This document shows positions 1 through 10,054 of a DNA stretch of 64,000 bases, one piece after another (the stretch's first letter is position 1; each line of letters opens with the position of its first letter). This stretch comes from Burkholderia ambifaria. GTDB lineage: Bacteria > Pseudomonadota > Gammaproteobacteria > Burkholderiales > Burkholderiaceae. A program made the translations under genes and the position numbers. The notes beneath the pieces are model-generated. The model saw only the letters and a list, made by a program, of their open reading frames with translations. It was not told the DNA's origin and ran no database searches. The stretch covers positions 68,997 through 132,996 of the forward strand of contig NZ_LKPJ01000001.1 of assembly GCF_001443045.1 (NCBI RefSeq), written 5' to 3'.

Positions 1-1
1 C

Positions 2-1132
2 ATGCTGAAGTTCCAGGATCTCGTGCGCCGCAATCTCGAACGGATCGCGCACACGCTGACGGCCGAGCAAGGCAAGACGCTGCCCGACGCGCAGGGCGAT
101 ATCTTCCGCGGCCTCGAAGTGGTCGAGCACGCGTGCTCGATCGGTACGCTGCAGCAAGGCGAATTCGCGGAGAACGTCGCGGGCGGCGTCGACACCTACA
201 CGCTGCGCCAGCCGATCGGCGTGTGCGCGGGCATCACGCCGTTCAACTTCCCCGGGATGATCCCGCTTTGGATGTTCCCGATGGCGATCGTGTGCGGCAA
301 CACGTTCGTGCTGAAGCCGTCCGAACAGGATCCGCTGTCGACGATGCAGCTCGTCGAGCTCGCGATCGAGGCCGGCGTGCCGCAGGGCGTGCTGAACGTG
401 GTGCACGGCGGCAAGACGGTGGTCGACCGTCTCTGCACGCACCCGGACATCAAGGCGATCTCGTTCGTCGGCTCGACGCGCGTCGGCACGCACGTGTACA
501 ACCTCGGCAGCCAGCACGGCAAGCGCGTGCAGTCGATGATGGGCGCGAAGAACCACGCGGTGGTGCTGCCCGATGCGCACCGCGAGCAGGCGATCAACGC
601 GCTGGTCGGCGCGGGCTTCGGCGCGGCGGGCCAGCGCTGCATGGCGACCTCGGTCGTCGTGCTGGTCGGCCGTGCGCGCGACTGGCTGCCCGATCTGGTC
701 GAGAAGGCCAAGGCGCTGAAGGTCAACGCGGGCGCCGAAGCCGGCACGGACGTCGGCCCGGTCGTATCAAAGGCCGCGAAGGCACGCGTCCTGTCGCTGA
801 TCGACGCCGGCGTGAAGGAAGGCGCGACGCTGCTGCTCGACGGCCGCGACGTGAAGGTGCCCGGCTACGAGCAGGGCAACTTCGTCGGCCCGACGATCTT
901 CTCGGGCGTGACGACCGACATGTCGATCTATACGGAAGAAATCTTCGGGCCGGTGGTGGTCGTGCTCGAAGCCGACACGCTCACCGGTTCGCGCGGCTCG
1001 AAGCTTGGCGATCTCGGCCCGTACGGCAAGCAGGTCGTGCAGTTCTACACGCAGACGAAGACGATCACCGCGCGCTGGTTCGACGACGACGCGACGGCCG
1101 GCGGCGTGAACACGACGATCGCGCTGCGCTGA
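2..1132 (+). CDS. mmsA: Methylmalonate-semialdehyde dehydrogenase, 5' partial, with internal deletion
   Basis: CoA-acylating aldehyde dehydrogenase of valine and inositol catabolism, converting methylmalonate semialdehyde to propionyl-CoA. The gene starts before the window; the visible 376 residues run from the NAD-binding half through the catalytic cysteine in FGAAGQRCMA to the family C-terminus (KLGDLGPYGKQVV, then FYTQTKT). Between LEADTL and TGSRGSKLGD the family normally has about 50 more residues, including the segment that ends in a GINVPIPVP-type loop near the active site; here the reading frame runs straight across the gap (codons at 980-985). The gene is therefore likely inactive or strongly altered unless this is an assembly error. 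It is followed after 14 bases by mmsB, as in typical mms operons. Family assignment is firm. Confidence 0.9.
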   Translation: MLKFQDLVRRNLERIAHTLTAEQGKTLPDAQGDIFRGLEVVEHACSIGTLQQGEFAENVAGGVDTYTLRQPIGVCAGITPFNFPGMIPLWMFPMAIVCGNTFVLKPSEQDPLSTMQLVELAIEAGVPQGVLNVVHGGKTVVDRLCTHPDIKAISFVGSTRVGTHVYNLGSQHGKRVQSMMGAKNHAVVLPDAHREQAINALVGAGFGAAGQRCMATSVVVLVGRARDWLPDLVEKAKALKVNAGAEAGTDVGPVVSKAAKARVLSLIDAGVKEGATLLLDGRDVKVPGYEQGNFVGPTIFSGVTTDMSIYTEEIFGPVVVVLEADTLTGSRGSKLGDLGPYGKQVVQFYTQTKTITARWFDDDATAGGVNTTIALR

Positions 1133-1146
1133 AGGGGAGCCTGTAC

Positions 1147-2037
1147 ATGGAAATCGCATTCATCGGACTCGGCAACATGGGCGGCCCCATGGCCGCCAAC
1201 CTGCTCAAGGCCGGCCACGCACTGACGGTGTTCGACCTCGACGCGAACGCAGTCGACGCCGCGGTGCGCGCGGGCGCAACGGCGGCCGCCTCGCCGCGCG
1301 ACGCGGCCGCCCGCGCGGCGCTGGTGATCACGATGCTGCCGGCCGCGCAGCACGTGCGCGCGGTCTATCTCGGCGACGACGGCGTGCTGGCCGGCGCGCG
1401 TGCCGGCGCGACGCTGGTCGACTGCAGCACGATCGATCCGGGCACCGTGCGCACGGTGGCCGACGCCGCCGCGCAGCGCGACTTCCCGCTCGCGGACGCG
1501 CCGGTGTCGGGCGGCACCGGCGGCGCGCAGGCCGGCACGCTGACCTTCATGGTCGGCGCGCAAGGCGCGCTGTTCGAGCGCATCCGCCCGGTGCTGCTCG
1601 ACATGGGGAAGAACGTCGTGCACTGCGGCGGCACCGGCACCGGGCAGATTGCGAAGATCTGCAACAACCTGCTGCTCGGGATCTCGATGATGGGCGTATC
1701 GGAAGCGATGGCGCTCGGCGCCGCGCTCGGCATCGATCCGGCCGTGCTGGCCGGCATCATCAACACGTCGACCGGCCGCTGCTGGAGCTCGGATACGTAC
1801 AACCCGTACCCGGGCGTGAACGACGCGGCGCCCGCCGCGCGCGGCTATGCGGGCGGTTTTGCCGCGAACCTGATGCTGAAGGATCTCGGGCTCGCGACCG
1901 AAGCCGCGCGCAGCGCGCGGCAGCCGGTGTGGATGGGCGCGCTCGCGCAGCAGCTCTATCAGTCGATGAGCCAGCAGGGGCTCGGCACGCTCGACTTCTC
2001 CGCATGCGTGAAACTGTACGAGGCGCAACCCGCGTAA
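1147..2037 (+). CDS. mmsB: 3-hydroxyisobutyrate dehydrogenase
   Basis: NAD-dependent oxidation of 3-hydroxyisobutyrate to methylmalonate semialdehyde in valine degradation, giving the substrate of the neighbouring mmsA. The 296-residue product is full length. It opens with a Rossmann motif GLGNMG (residues 7-12), has the substrate-binding DAPVSGGTGGA segment, and the family's catalytic lysine is K170 in GQIAKICNN. The ATG at 1147 is preceded by GGGGAG at the right spacing, which rejects the much longer upstream-extended frame. It is probably co-transcribed with mmsA and ends at a strong hairpin. Confidence 0.95.
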   Translation: MEIAFIGLGNMGGPMAANLLKAGHALTVFDLDANAVDAAVRAGATAAASPRDAAARAALVITMLPAAQHVRAVYLGDDGVLAGARAGATLVDCSTIDPGTVRTVADAAAQRDFPLADAPVSGGTGGAQAGTLTFMVGAQGALFERIRPVLLDMGKNVVHCGGTGTGQIAKICNNLLLGISMMGVSEAMALGAALGIDPAVLAGIINTSTGRCWSSDTYNPYPGVNDAAPAARGYAGGFAANLMLKDLGLATEAARSARQPVWMGALAQQLYQSMSQQGLGTLDFSACVKLYEAQPA

Positions 2038-2058
2038 CGCGAGCGACGGACGTGCGCC

Positions 2059-2095
2059 GACCCGCGATGCCCGTCAACGGCATCGCGGGTCGTTT
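2059..2095 (+). terminator. Hairpin terminator after mmsB
   Basis: Perfect 13-bp inverted repeat, GACCCGCGATGCC (2059-2071) against 2079-2091, with a 7-base loop, followed by GTTT. It lies between mmsB and the convergent lipoprotein gene and could serve both strands; the T tract is short. Confidence 0.7.
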
Positions 2096-2149
2096 CACAT
2101 CCGGAGCAGCGCGATCGCGAGAGCCGCGACCGCGCAGGCGACGCGGCGC

Positions 2150-2482
2150 TTACCCGCGCGGGTTCGACGCAGTGTCGAAGGTCGGATGGCACTCGAACGC
2201 GAGTTCGGAGCGCGCGTCGACGCGGCGGCCGCCGGTCACCGACTCCTGCTTCAGGCTCGCGCGCATGCCGCGCTGGGTGCAATAGCTGGTCGCTTCGCTG
2301 ACCGCTTTTTCATGGGCATCGGCCCACGTCGTCGACACGCCGAGCGTGCGCGTCGTCACGGTGAAGACGTTCGGGTTCGACGTCGTGGTCACGTCGGAAG
2401 CGGTCGAACACGCGGCGAGCAAGCATGCAGCAGCCGTGATGGTCAACCATCGCAGGGATCGAAAAGGTACAGGGATGGACAT
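2150..2482 (-). CDS. Small lipoprotein, unknown function
   Basis: A 110-residue protein with a signal peptide and lipobox LLAAC (Cys25), so it is probably lipid-anchored in the envelope. The mature part contains the segment TTWADAHEKAVSEATSYCTQRG and two further cysteines (YCTQ, FECH). I do not recognise a characterised family. The start at 2482 is chosen because it places the basic and hydrophobic signal peptide correctly; the longer frame upstream has no plausible N-terminus. It is convergent with mmsB and not in an obvious operon. Its job cannot be inferred from context. Confidence 0.75.
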   Translation of the reverse strand: MSIPVPFRSLRWLTITAAACLLAACSTASDVTTTSNPNVFTVTTRTLGVSTTWADAHEKAVSEATSYCTQRGMRASLKQESVTGGRRVDARSELAFECHPTFDTASNPRG

Positions 2483-2714
2483 TGGAGGCAAGCGCACGTC
2501 GATTCGACGGCATTGAGCAACATAGGCGACAGTATGCCTGCCCGATCGCCGGAGATCATGCCCTTTTCGGTGAACACATTGTTTCGAATGGTTAAACGAT
2601 GAGCCGCCGCCGGCAAGATTTACGGCTCGCATCGCGCCCGTCGTCGCGCACCGTGTCGCTTTTCCCGGCCGGCGCGCGGTTTCGTGCCACGCACCGTCAT
2701 GGCCGGCACGCCGG

Positions 2715-5162
2715 TCAATGCGGGCGCTCCTGCCGGATTCTCGCCGATGCCTCCTCCAGGCTCCGCCACGCCGGCTGGCCGGGTGCGTAGCGCGCGCGGA
2801 TGTACGCGGCGAGCTCGGCCATCTGCCGGTCGTCGAATGCGTCGCGAAAGCCGGGCATGTAGCCGAGCGCGTCGGTGGCCGGATGGTCGATCCCGTCGTG
2901 CAGCACGCGCAGCAGGTTGTCGGGCGCCGCCTGGCTGACGCTCGTGTTGAGCCCCATCAGCGGACGCACGCCGAAATGCCCGACCCCGCCCGATTCCGCA
3001 TGGCAGACCGCGCACGCGGCGTCGAACGCGCGCCGGCCGCTCTCGAGGCCGAGTGTCGCGACGGCTCGAGCACCGTGTGCATGGCGGGTCGCCGCGTCGG
3101 CGGCCGCGGCCGCGTCGACGGGCGGCGACAGCGATGCCAGATAGTGGGCAATCGCCCGGACGTCCGATTCGGGCAGCGCCGCGAGCCCCGCGACGACCGG
3201 CGCCATCGGTCCGGCGGCGACGCCGTGCTGCGCGGAGAAGCCGGTGCGCAGGTAGTCGAACAACGCGCCCTCGGTCCACGGCACCGGCGACGCCGGCGAT
3301 GCGACGAGCGGCGGCGCGATCCATCCCTCGGCCTCGCCGCCGGCCAGGTATGCGCGCCCGCCCTTTTCCGCGCCGAGCGCGTTGCGCGGCGTGTGGCACG
3401 CGCCGCAATGCCCGGCGCCGTCGACCAGATACTTGCCGCGATTCCACATCGCGGAGCGCGCCGGGTCCGACGCGAACGGCCGCGCGTCGTGAAACAGCCA
3501 GTTCCATCCGGCCACGAGGCGTCGCTGGTCGAGCGGGAACGGCAGCTTCGTCTTCGGCGGCACATGCGTCACCGGCGGCTGCGACATCAGGTACGCATAG
3601 AGCGCGAGCAGGTCAGGCTCGCTCAGCTTTGCAAACGCGGTGTACGGAAACGCCGGGTACAGATGCGCGCCGTCGCGGCCGATGCCTTCGCGCATCGCAC
3701 GCGCGAACGCCGGATACGACCATGCGCCGATGCCGGTTTCCGGATCGGGCGTGATGTTGGTCGTGTAGATCGTGCCGAACGGCGTGTCGAGCGCGAGACC
3801 GCCTGCGTTGGTCGCGCCGCCGGGCGCGGTATGGCACACCGCGCAATCGCCGGCGAGTGCGATCAGGCGGCCGCGTTCGAGTGTCGCCGCGCTCCACATC
3901 GCGCTGTCCGCGCCGCCCGGTGCGACCGGCGCGATCGGCGCCGGGCCCGGCAGGATCGCGCAGGCGAGCCCGATCAGCCCGCCGACCACTCCACCCGCGC
4001 CGCCGCCCGCCAGCCAGCGGCGCCAGCGCGACGATGGGCGGCGCGGCGCGCCGGAACGGCTTTCGCTCGAATCGACCGGCTCAGGCCGAGCCAGCGCCTC
4101 ACGAATACGCGCGGCGTCGAACGGCGGCGCGCGAAAACGCACGCCCGTCGCGTCATGCAGTGCGTTCGCGATCGCTGCCGCGGCCGGAGCGGCTGCCTGC
4201 TCGATTCGTTGCGCATCGAAGGCCGACAGCGATTGCGCGCGATTGGCGCCGGGCGCCGCGTCGTCGAACGCGACGAGTTCATGCGCGATCGCGTCCGGCG
4301 CCGCATCGCCGCCGGACTCGTCATGCGCCGGCCGCGCGGACAGCCGCGCGCCCATCACGCGCGAAATCGCCGCCTCGATCTGCCATGCCGGCAGCCCCGC
4401 CATCGACGGCTGCCCTGGTTCGCCCGCGCCCTGTCCGGCGACGACGCGGCGCACCGCGACGTTGCCCGTCGTGCGATCGACGTCGAGATCGACGACCCAC
4501 GCGGACCAGTGCGGTTCGCGATCGCGGCTCGCGTCGGCGTGCGGGTTGTCCTCGCCTGACGGCGCGGTGGGCGCGCCTGCGCCGTCGAATGCAAAACCGC
4601 GCCCGCTGAGGCGCCCATGCGCAGGCGCCTGCCCGCGAGCCACGGCCGGCTCGCCCCACGCGGCACGTTCGCTGACCATCCGGATGATCTCGCGCGGCCC
4701 CGCATCGCGCGACGCATCGAGATGCTGCAAACGCAATGCGACCGGATCGCGCCTCAGCGTACCGGCAAGTTCGTCGAAGAACGATTCGCGCGCGAACGCG
4801 TGTGCGTGACCGGGAATCGCATGGTGGGCGTCGGCCATCTCGATCGACGTCTGCGCGTGCCGATAGACGAACGGCGACGACGGCACGCATGCTCCGCCCT
4901 CCGCCACCGTTCGAGCCGCATCCGGCACCGCACCGGCCTGCGCGCGATATCGCCAGGTCGTCATTCGTCCGTCGGCGGCGGTCCGTGTCTCGACATCGAA
5001 CGACGCCTGCGCGCGCGCATCGCCGATCGGCCATTCGTAACGTGCGCGGTGCATGCGCGCGGGGTCGTCCGCATGTCGCGCCGAACCGGCAACCACGTCG
5101 TCGCGCCGCACATCGTTCGCATCGTCATTGGCCAGCGCGGGCACGCTCAGGTCATGCTTCAT
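2715..5162 (-). CDS. Triheme cytochrome c fused to a degenerate molybdopterin-dehydrogenase domain (NicB-like)
   Basis: 815 residues. The C-terminal half has three c-type haem sites: CAVCH (440-444), CGACH (586-590) and CAVCH (717-721), preceded by a membrane segment near residues 383-406. This matches the cytochrome part of nicotinate dehydrogenase NicB, which passes electrons from nicotinate hydroxylation to the respiratory chain. The N-terminal ~370 residues resemble only the C-terminal part of a molybdopterin-binding subunit (HAFARESFFDELAG, WVVDLDVDRTTGNV, ANALHDATGVRF), but the GAGE glutamate motif is absent and the early cofactor-binding domains are missing. The intact molybdopterin subunit is a separate gene at 10925. 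The start overlaps the end of nicA by 11 bases, so the two are co-translated. The name NicB applies only loosely. Confidence 0.82.
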   Translation of the reverse strand: MKHDLSVPALANDDANDVRRDDVVAGSARHADDPARMHRARYEWPIGDARAQASFDVETRTAADGRMTTWRYRAQAGAVPDAARTVAEGGACVPSSPFVYRHAQTSIEMADAHHAIPGHAHAFARESFFDELAGTLRRDPVALRLQHLDASRDAGPREIIRMVSERAAWGEPAVARGQAPAHGRLSGRGFAFDGAGAPTAPSGEDNPHADASRDREPHWSAWVVDLDVDRTTGNVAVRRVVAGQGAGEPGQPSMAGLPAWQIEAAISRVMGARLSARPAHDESGGDAAPDAIAHELVAFDDAAPGANRAQSLSAFDAQRIEQAAAPAAAAIANALHDATGVRFRAPPFDAARIREALARPEPVDSSESRSGAPRRPSSRWRRWLAGGGAGGVVGGLIGLACAILPGPAPIAPVAPGGADSAMWSAATLERGRLIALAGDCAVCHTAPGGATNAGGLALDTPFGTIYTTNITPDPETGIGAWSYPAFARAMREGIGRDGAHLYPAFPYTAFAKLSEPDLLALYAYLMSQPPVTHVPPKTKLPFPLDQRRLVAGWNWLFHDARPFASDPARSAMWNRGKYLVDGAGHCGACHTPRNALGAEKGGRAYLAGGEAEGWIAPPLVASPASPVPWTEGALFDYLRTGFSAQHGVAAGPMAPVVAGLAALPESDVRAIAHYLASLSPPVDAAAAADAATRHAHGARAVATLGLESGRRAFDAACAVCHAESGGVGHFGVRPLMGLNTSVSQAAPDNLLRVLHDGIDHPATDALGYMPGFRDAFDDRQMAELAAYIRARYAPGQPAWRSLEEASARIRQERPH

Positions 5163-5658
5163 CGCCGTCGCCCCGCAGATAGCGCGCGGCCCGATGCACC
5201 GCGCGGATGATCTCCAGATGCGTGCCGCAGCGGCAAAGATTGAAGCGCAGCGCGTCGCGGATCGCCGCATCGTCCGGCGACGGATTGCGATCGAGCAGCG
5301 CCTTCGTGCTCATGATCATCCCGTTCAGGCAATAGCCGCATTGCGCGGCCTGCTCATCGATGAACGCGCGCTGGACAGGATGCGGCGCATCGCGCGAGCC
5401 GAGCCCTTCGAGCGTCGTCACGTCGCGCCCGTTCACGGCGGCGGCCGGCACCACGCACGCGCGCGTCGCCTGCCCGTCGACCAGCACCGTGCACGCACCG
5501 CACTGCCCGAACCCGCAGCCGTACTTCGGGCCGTTGAGCGCGCAGTCGTTGCGCAGGACCAGCAGCAACGGCGCGTCGGGCGCGGCGGCGTCGAACGTGT
5601 GCGGCGTGCCGTTCACGCGAAACGCGAGCGGCCGCGATGGGGGGGCGGGATGGGACAT
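5152..5658 (-). CDS. nicA: Nicotinate dehydrogenase 2Fe-2S subunit
   Basis: Small iron-sulfur subunit of the xanthine-oxidase-like hydroxylase that converts nicotinate to 6-hydroxynicotinate. The 168-residue protein carries the plant-type [2Fe-2S] motif CGFGQCGACTVLVDG with a later cysteine (TRAC) and the second cluster CGYC followed by LCRCG near the C-terminus, the standard arrangement for this family. Its length is normal. The ATG at 5658 was chosen because the upstream extension is low-complexity and lacks family similarity. It overlaps the downstream cytochrome gene and follows nicC on the same strand after about 200 bases. Confidence 0.92.
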   Translation of the reverse strand: MSHPAPPSRPLAFRVNGTPHTFDAAAPDAPLLLVLRNDCALNGPKYGCGFGQCGACTVLVDGQATRACVVPAAAVNGRDVTTLEGLGSRDAPHPVQRAFIDEQAAQCGYCLNGMIMSTKALLDRNPSPDDAAIRDALRFNLCRCGTHLEIIRAVHRAARYLRGDGDEA

Positions 5659-5857
5659 GAATGAATCCGGAATGCGGGGCGCGGGCCGGCCGGAGACCGG
5701 CAAGCCGGAACCTGAGGCCGGCGGCGGGCATGGCCGCCGGCTCGCGACGGCTGGCGCCGCGCACACCGCTCACGTATAACACGCCGAAATGCGCGCGTAC
5801 CGCCGCATCGATCACCGATACGGCGGCGCGGCATCCGGTGCGAACACTGCTTGCGCG

Positions 5858-7124
<1,267 letters not shown>

Positions 7125-7253
7125 TTTATTCAGGACAAGCGGATTGTCGATCATGGCCGCCACATTCGGGAAAACACTAATAAATCCTCTGCAATTCATG
7201 CACAAAAACGAGCACCGTCTCGTATCGACCATTTTGATCCATTGCCATTTTCA

Positions 7254-7266
7254 AATGTACACACTA
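7254..7266. promoter_or_regulatory. Candidate NicR operator, nicE side
   Basis: AATGTACACACTA, about 70 bases upstream of nicE, shares GTACACACT with the site at 7109 in the same divergent region. Two sites facing the two transcription units fit control of both nicC-nicA-cytochrome and nicEDXF by one repressor. Confidence 0.6.
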
Positions 7267-7337
7267 GACTTTGCTCGACATCAGGCGATCGCGCACCAGC
7301 GTGCCGCCCCACCCTTACCGACACGGAGCCTCCCGTC

Positions 7338-8090
7338 ATGAGCAAGACCTACCGCATCGGCCAGATCGTGCCGAGTTCCAACACGACGATGGAAACCGAA
7401 ATTCCCGCGATGCTGCGGTTGCGCGAGGCGATCCGGCCCGAGCGCTTCACGTATCACTCGAGCCGGATGCGGATGAAGAAGGTCGTCAAGGAAGAACTCG
7501 CGGCGATGGATGCCGAATCCGACCGCTGCGCGGTGGAACTGAGCGATGCGCGCGTCGACGTGCTCGGCTACGCGTGCCTCGTCGCGATCATGGCGATGGG
7601 CCACGGCTATCACCGCGTGTCGCAGGCGCGCCTCACGAAGCACACGGCCGACAACGGCGCGCAGGCGCCGGTGCTGACGAGCGCGGGCGCACTCGTCGAT
7701 GCGCTGAAGGTGATCGGCGCGAAGCGCATCGTGGTGGTTGCGCCCTACATGAAGCCGCTCACCGAGCTCGTGGTCGACTACATCCGCAACGAAGGTTTCG
7801 ACGTGCTCGACTATCGCGCGCTCGAGATTCCCGACAACCTCGACGTCGGCCGCCACGATCCGGCGCGCCTGCCCGACATCGTGAAGACGCTGCCGTACCA
7901 GGACGCCGATGCGATCGTGCTGTCCGCGTGCGTGCAGATGCCGTCGCTGCCGGCCGTCGCGAAGGTCGAGGCGATGACGGGCAAGCCCGTGATCACCGCC
8001 GCGATCGCGACGACCTACGCGATGCTGCGCGAACTCGATCTCGAACCGATCGTGCCCGGCGCCGGTGCGCTGCTGTCCGGCGCGTACTGA
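7338..8090 (+). CDS. nicE: Maleate isomerase
   Basis: Cis-trans isomerase that turns maleate into fumarate, the last step of the pathway. The 250-residue product belongs to the Asp/Glu racemase superfamily. The two expected catalytic cysteines are present at C80 (GYACLVA) and C198 (LSACVQMPS), 118 residues apart as in known maleate isomerases. The ATG at 7338 follows an ACGGAG-type ribosome site. It is the first gene of the nicE-D-X-F series. The length equals the Pseudomonas enzyme. Confidence 0.94.
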   Translation: MSKTYRIGQIVPSSNTTMETEIPAMLRLREAIRPERFTYHSSRMRMKKVVKEELAAMDAESDRCAVELSDARVDVLGYACLVAIMAMGHGYHRVSQARLTKHTADNGAQAPVLTSAGALVDALKVIGAKRIVVVAPYMKPLTELVVDYIRNEGFDVLDYRALEIPDNLDVGRHDPARLPDIVKTLPYQDADAIVLSACVQMPSLPAVAKVEAMTGKPVITAAIATTYAMLRELDLEPIVPGAGALLSGAY

Positions 8091-8117
8091 ATGCCGCCGC
8101 TACTTCGGAGTGTTCCC

Positions 8118-8948
8118 ATGCCCTCGACTTTCCTGTACGGCGCGAACGTCCGCGCAAACGGCATCCGCCAGCACTACCTGCGCTACGGCGGCGCATCGGG
8201 CGCGCGTGCGTCGCGCCCCGCGATCGTGCTGATTCCCGGCATCACGAGCCCCGCGATCACGTGGGGCTTCGTCGGCGAAGTGTTCGGCTCGGCGTTCGAC
8301 ACCTACGTGCTCGACGTGCGCGGCCGCGGGCTGTCCGACGCGTCGCCGTCGCTCGACTACGGCCTCGACGCGCAGGCCGACGATATCGCGGCGTTCGTCG
8401 CCGCGCTCGGCCTGCCGCGCGCGAGCCTCGTCGGTCATTCGATGGGCGCGCGGATCGCCGCGCGTGCGGCGCGGCGCGACATCCGCGGGCTCGAGTCGGT
8501 CGTGCTCGTCGACCCGCCGGTGTCCGGCCCGAACCGCCGCGACTATCCAGGCAAGCTGCCGTGGTACATCGACTCGATGGCGCTCGCGCGCGCCGGCACC
8601 GATGCCGAGGGGATGCGCGCGTTCTGCCCGACCTGGACCGATGCCGAATTGCAGCTGCGCGCCGAATGGCTGCACACCTGCGACGAGCGCGCGGTGCGCA
8701 CGACGTACGAAGGCTTCCACACCGACGACTTCCACGCGGACGCCGCGCGACTGGCCGTGCCGTCGCTGCTGATCACGGCCGAGCGCGGCGACGTGGTGCG
8801 CGACGACGACGTCGCCGAACTGCAGCGCGCGACGCCGTCGATGCGCCACGTGCGCGTGCCCGATGCCGGCCACATGATTCCGTGGGACAACGCGGCCGGC
8901 TTCTACGCGGCATTCGGCGACTTCCTCGGTGCGCCGCTCGCGGCCTGA
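8118..8948 (+). CDS. nicD: N-formylmaleamate deformylase
   Basis: Alpha/beta-hydrolase that removes formate from N-formylmaleamate to give maleamate. The 276-residue product carries a nucleophile elbow GHSMGA (S108), an aspartate in VVLVDPPVSG (D132) and a histidine in DAGHMIPWDN (H252); these three sit at the same relative spacing as the triad reported for Pseudomonas NicD. An ATG directly abutting the nicE stop (8091) is also possible, but the ATG at 8118 has CGGAG in front and matches family length. It is part of the nicE-D-X-F operon. Confidence 0.92.
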   Translation: MPSTFLYGANVRANGIRQHYLRYGGASGARASRPAIVLIPGITSPAITWGFVGEVFGSAFDTYVLDVRGRGLSDASPSLDYGLDAQADDIAAFVAALGLPRASLVGHSMGARIAARAARRDIRGLESVVLVDPPVSGPNRRDYPGKLPWYIDSMALARAGTDAEGMRAFCPTWTDAELQLRAEWLHTCDERAVRTTYEGFHTDDFHADAARLAVPSLLITAERGDVVRDDDVAELQRATPSMRHVRVPDAGHMIPWDNAAGFYAAFGDFLGAPLAA

Positions 8949-8994
8949 TTCCGCCTTTCGCCATTTTTCCTTCACGCCTTTACCGGAGCCGACG

Positions 8995-10035
8995 ATGCCA
9001 GTCAGCGACTATCAACTGATCGACGCGTGGAAGCAGGTGCTCACGCTGTCGCGCCTCGAACCGGGCCAGACCGTCACGATCCTGACGAGCGCGGCCACTC
9101 ATCCGCAGACGCTGTCGTGCGCGCTGATCGCGACGCAATCGATGGGCGCGGTCGTCAATCGGCTCGACCTGCCGCCGGTAAACGGCGAGAAAGCGTTCAG
9201 CCGCGATCCGCTCGCCTATCTCGGCACGACGCCGCTGACCGGCAACCGCGCCGCGATCGCCGCGCTGCGCGAGAGCGATCTCGTGCTCGACCTGATGACG
9301 CTGCTGTTCTCGCCCGAGCAGCACGACATCCTGAAGTCCGGCACGAAGATCCTGCTCGCGGTCGAGCCGCCCGAAGTGCTGGTGCGGATGGTGCCGACGC
9401 TGGCCGACCGCACGCGCGTGCTCGGCGCCGCGAAAAGGATCGCCGCCGCACGCGAGATGCGCGTGACCTCCGCGGCCGGCACCGCGCTCGTGTGCCCGCT
9501 CGGCGATTTTCCGCCGACCGCCGAATACGGCTTCGTCGACGCGCCGGGCCGCTGGGACCACTGGCCGAGCGGCTTCGCGCTGACCTACCCGAACGACCGC
9601 ACCGCGCGCGGCACGATCGTGATCGATCGCGGCGACATCCTGCTGCCGCAGAAACACTACGTGAGCGAGCCGATCGCGCTGACCGTCGAAGGCGGTTATG
9701 CGACGGGCATCGAAGGCGGCGTCGATGCCGACCTGCTGCGCGACTACATGGAAACGTTCGCCGACCCGGAAGGCTATGCGATCTCGCACATCGGCTGGGG
9801 GCTGCAGCCGCGCGCGCGCTGGTCGACGCTCGGCCTGTACGACCGCGAGGCGACGATCGGGATGGATGCGCGCGCATTCGAAGGCAACTTCCTGTTCTCG
9901 CTCGGCCCGAACAACGAAGGCGGCGGCAACCGCACGACCACCTGCCACATCGACATTCCGCTGCGCCGCTGCACGGTCGAGCTCGACGGCGAGACCGTCG
10001 TGCGCGAAGGCCGCGTGACCGACCAATCTGCCTGA
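8995..10035 (+). CDS. nicX: 2,5-dihydroxypyridine 5,6-dioxygenase
   Basis: Non-haem Fe(II) ring-cleaving dioxygenase that opens 2,5-dihydroxypyridine to N-formylmaleamate. With the ATG at 8995 (after a CCGGAGCC ribosome site) the product has 346 residues. The iron ligands remembered for Pseudomonas NicX (two His and one Asp) fall exactly on H265 (ISHIGWG), H318 and D320 (CHIDIP) here, which supports both start and function. The gene sits between nicD and nicF in the expected order. Confidence 0.94.
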   Translation: MPVSDYQLIDAWKQVLTLSRLEPGQTVTILTSAATHPQTLSCALIATQSMGAVVNRLDLPPVNGEKAFSRDPLAYLGTTPLTGNRAAIAALRESDLVLDLMTLLFSPEQHDILKSGTKILLAVEPPEVLVRMVPTLADRTRVLGAAKRIAAAREMRVTSAAGTALVCPLGDFPPTAEYGFVDAPGRWDHWPSGFALTYPNDRTARGTIVIDRGDILLPQKHYVSEPIALTVEGGYATGIEGGVDADLLRDYMETFADPEGYAISHIGWGLQPRARWSTLGLYDREATIGMDARAFEGNFLFSLGPNNEGGGNRTTTCHIDIPLRRCTVELDGETVVREGRVTDQSA

Positions 10036-10054
10036 CCGACGAGTGCCCGACACC

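Noticed and set aside
8091..8117. Upstream ATG start for nicD directly after the nicE stop
   Set aside because: The next ATG (8118) has a good ribosome site and gives catalytic residues at the same offset as the known enzyme.
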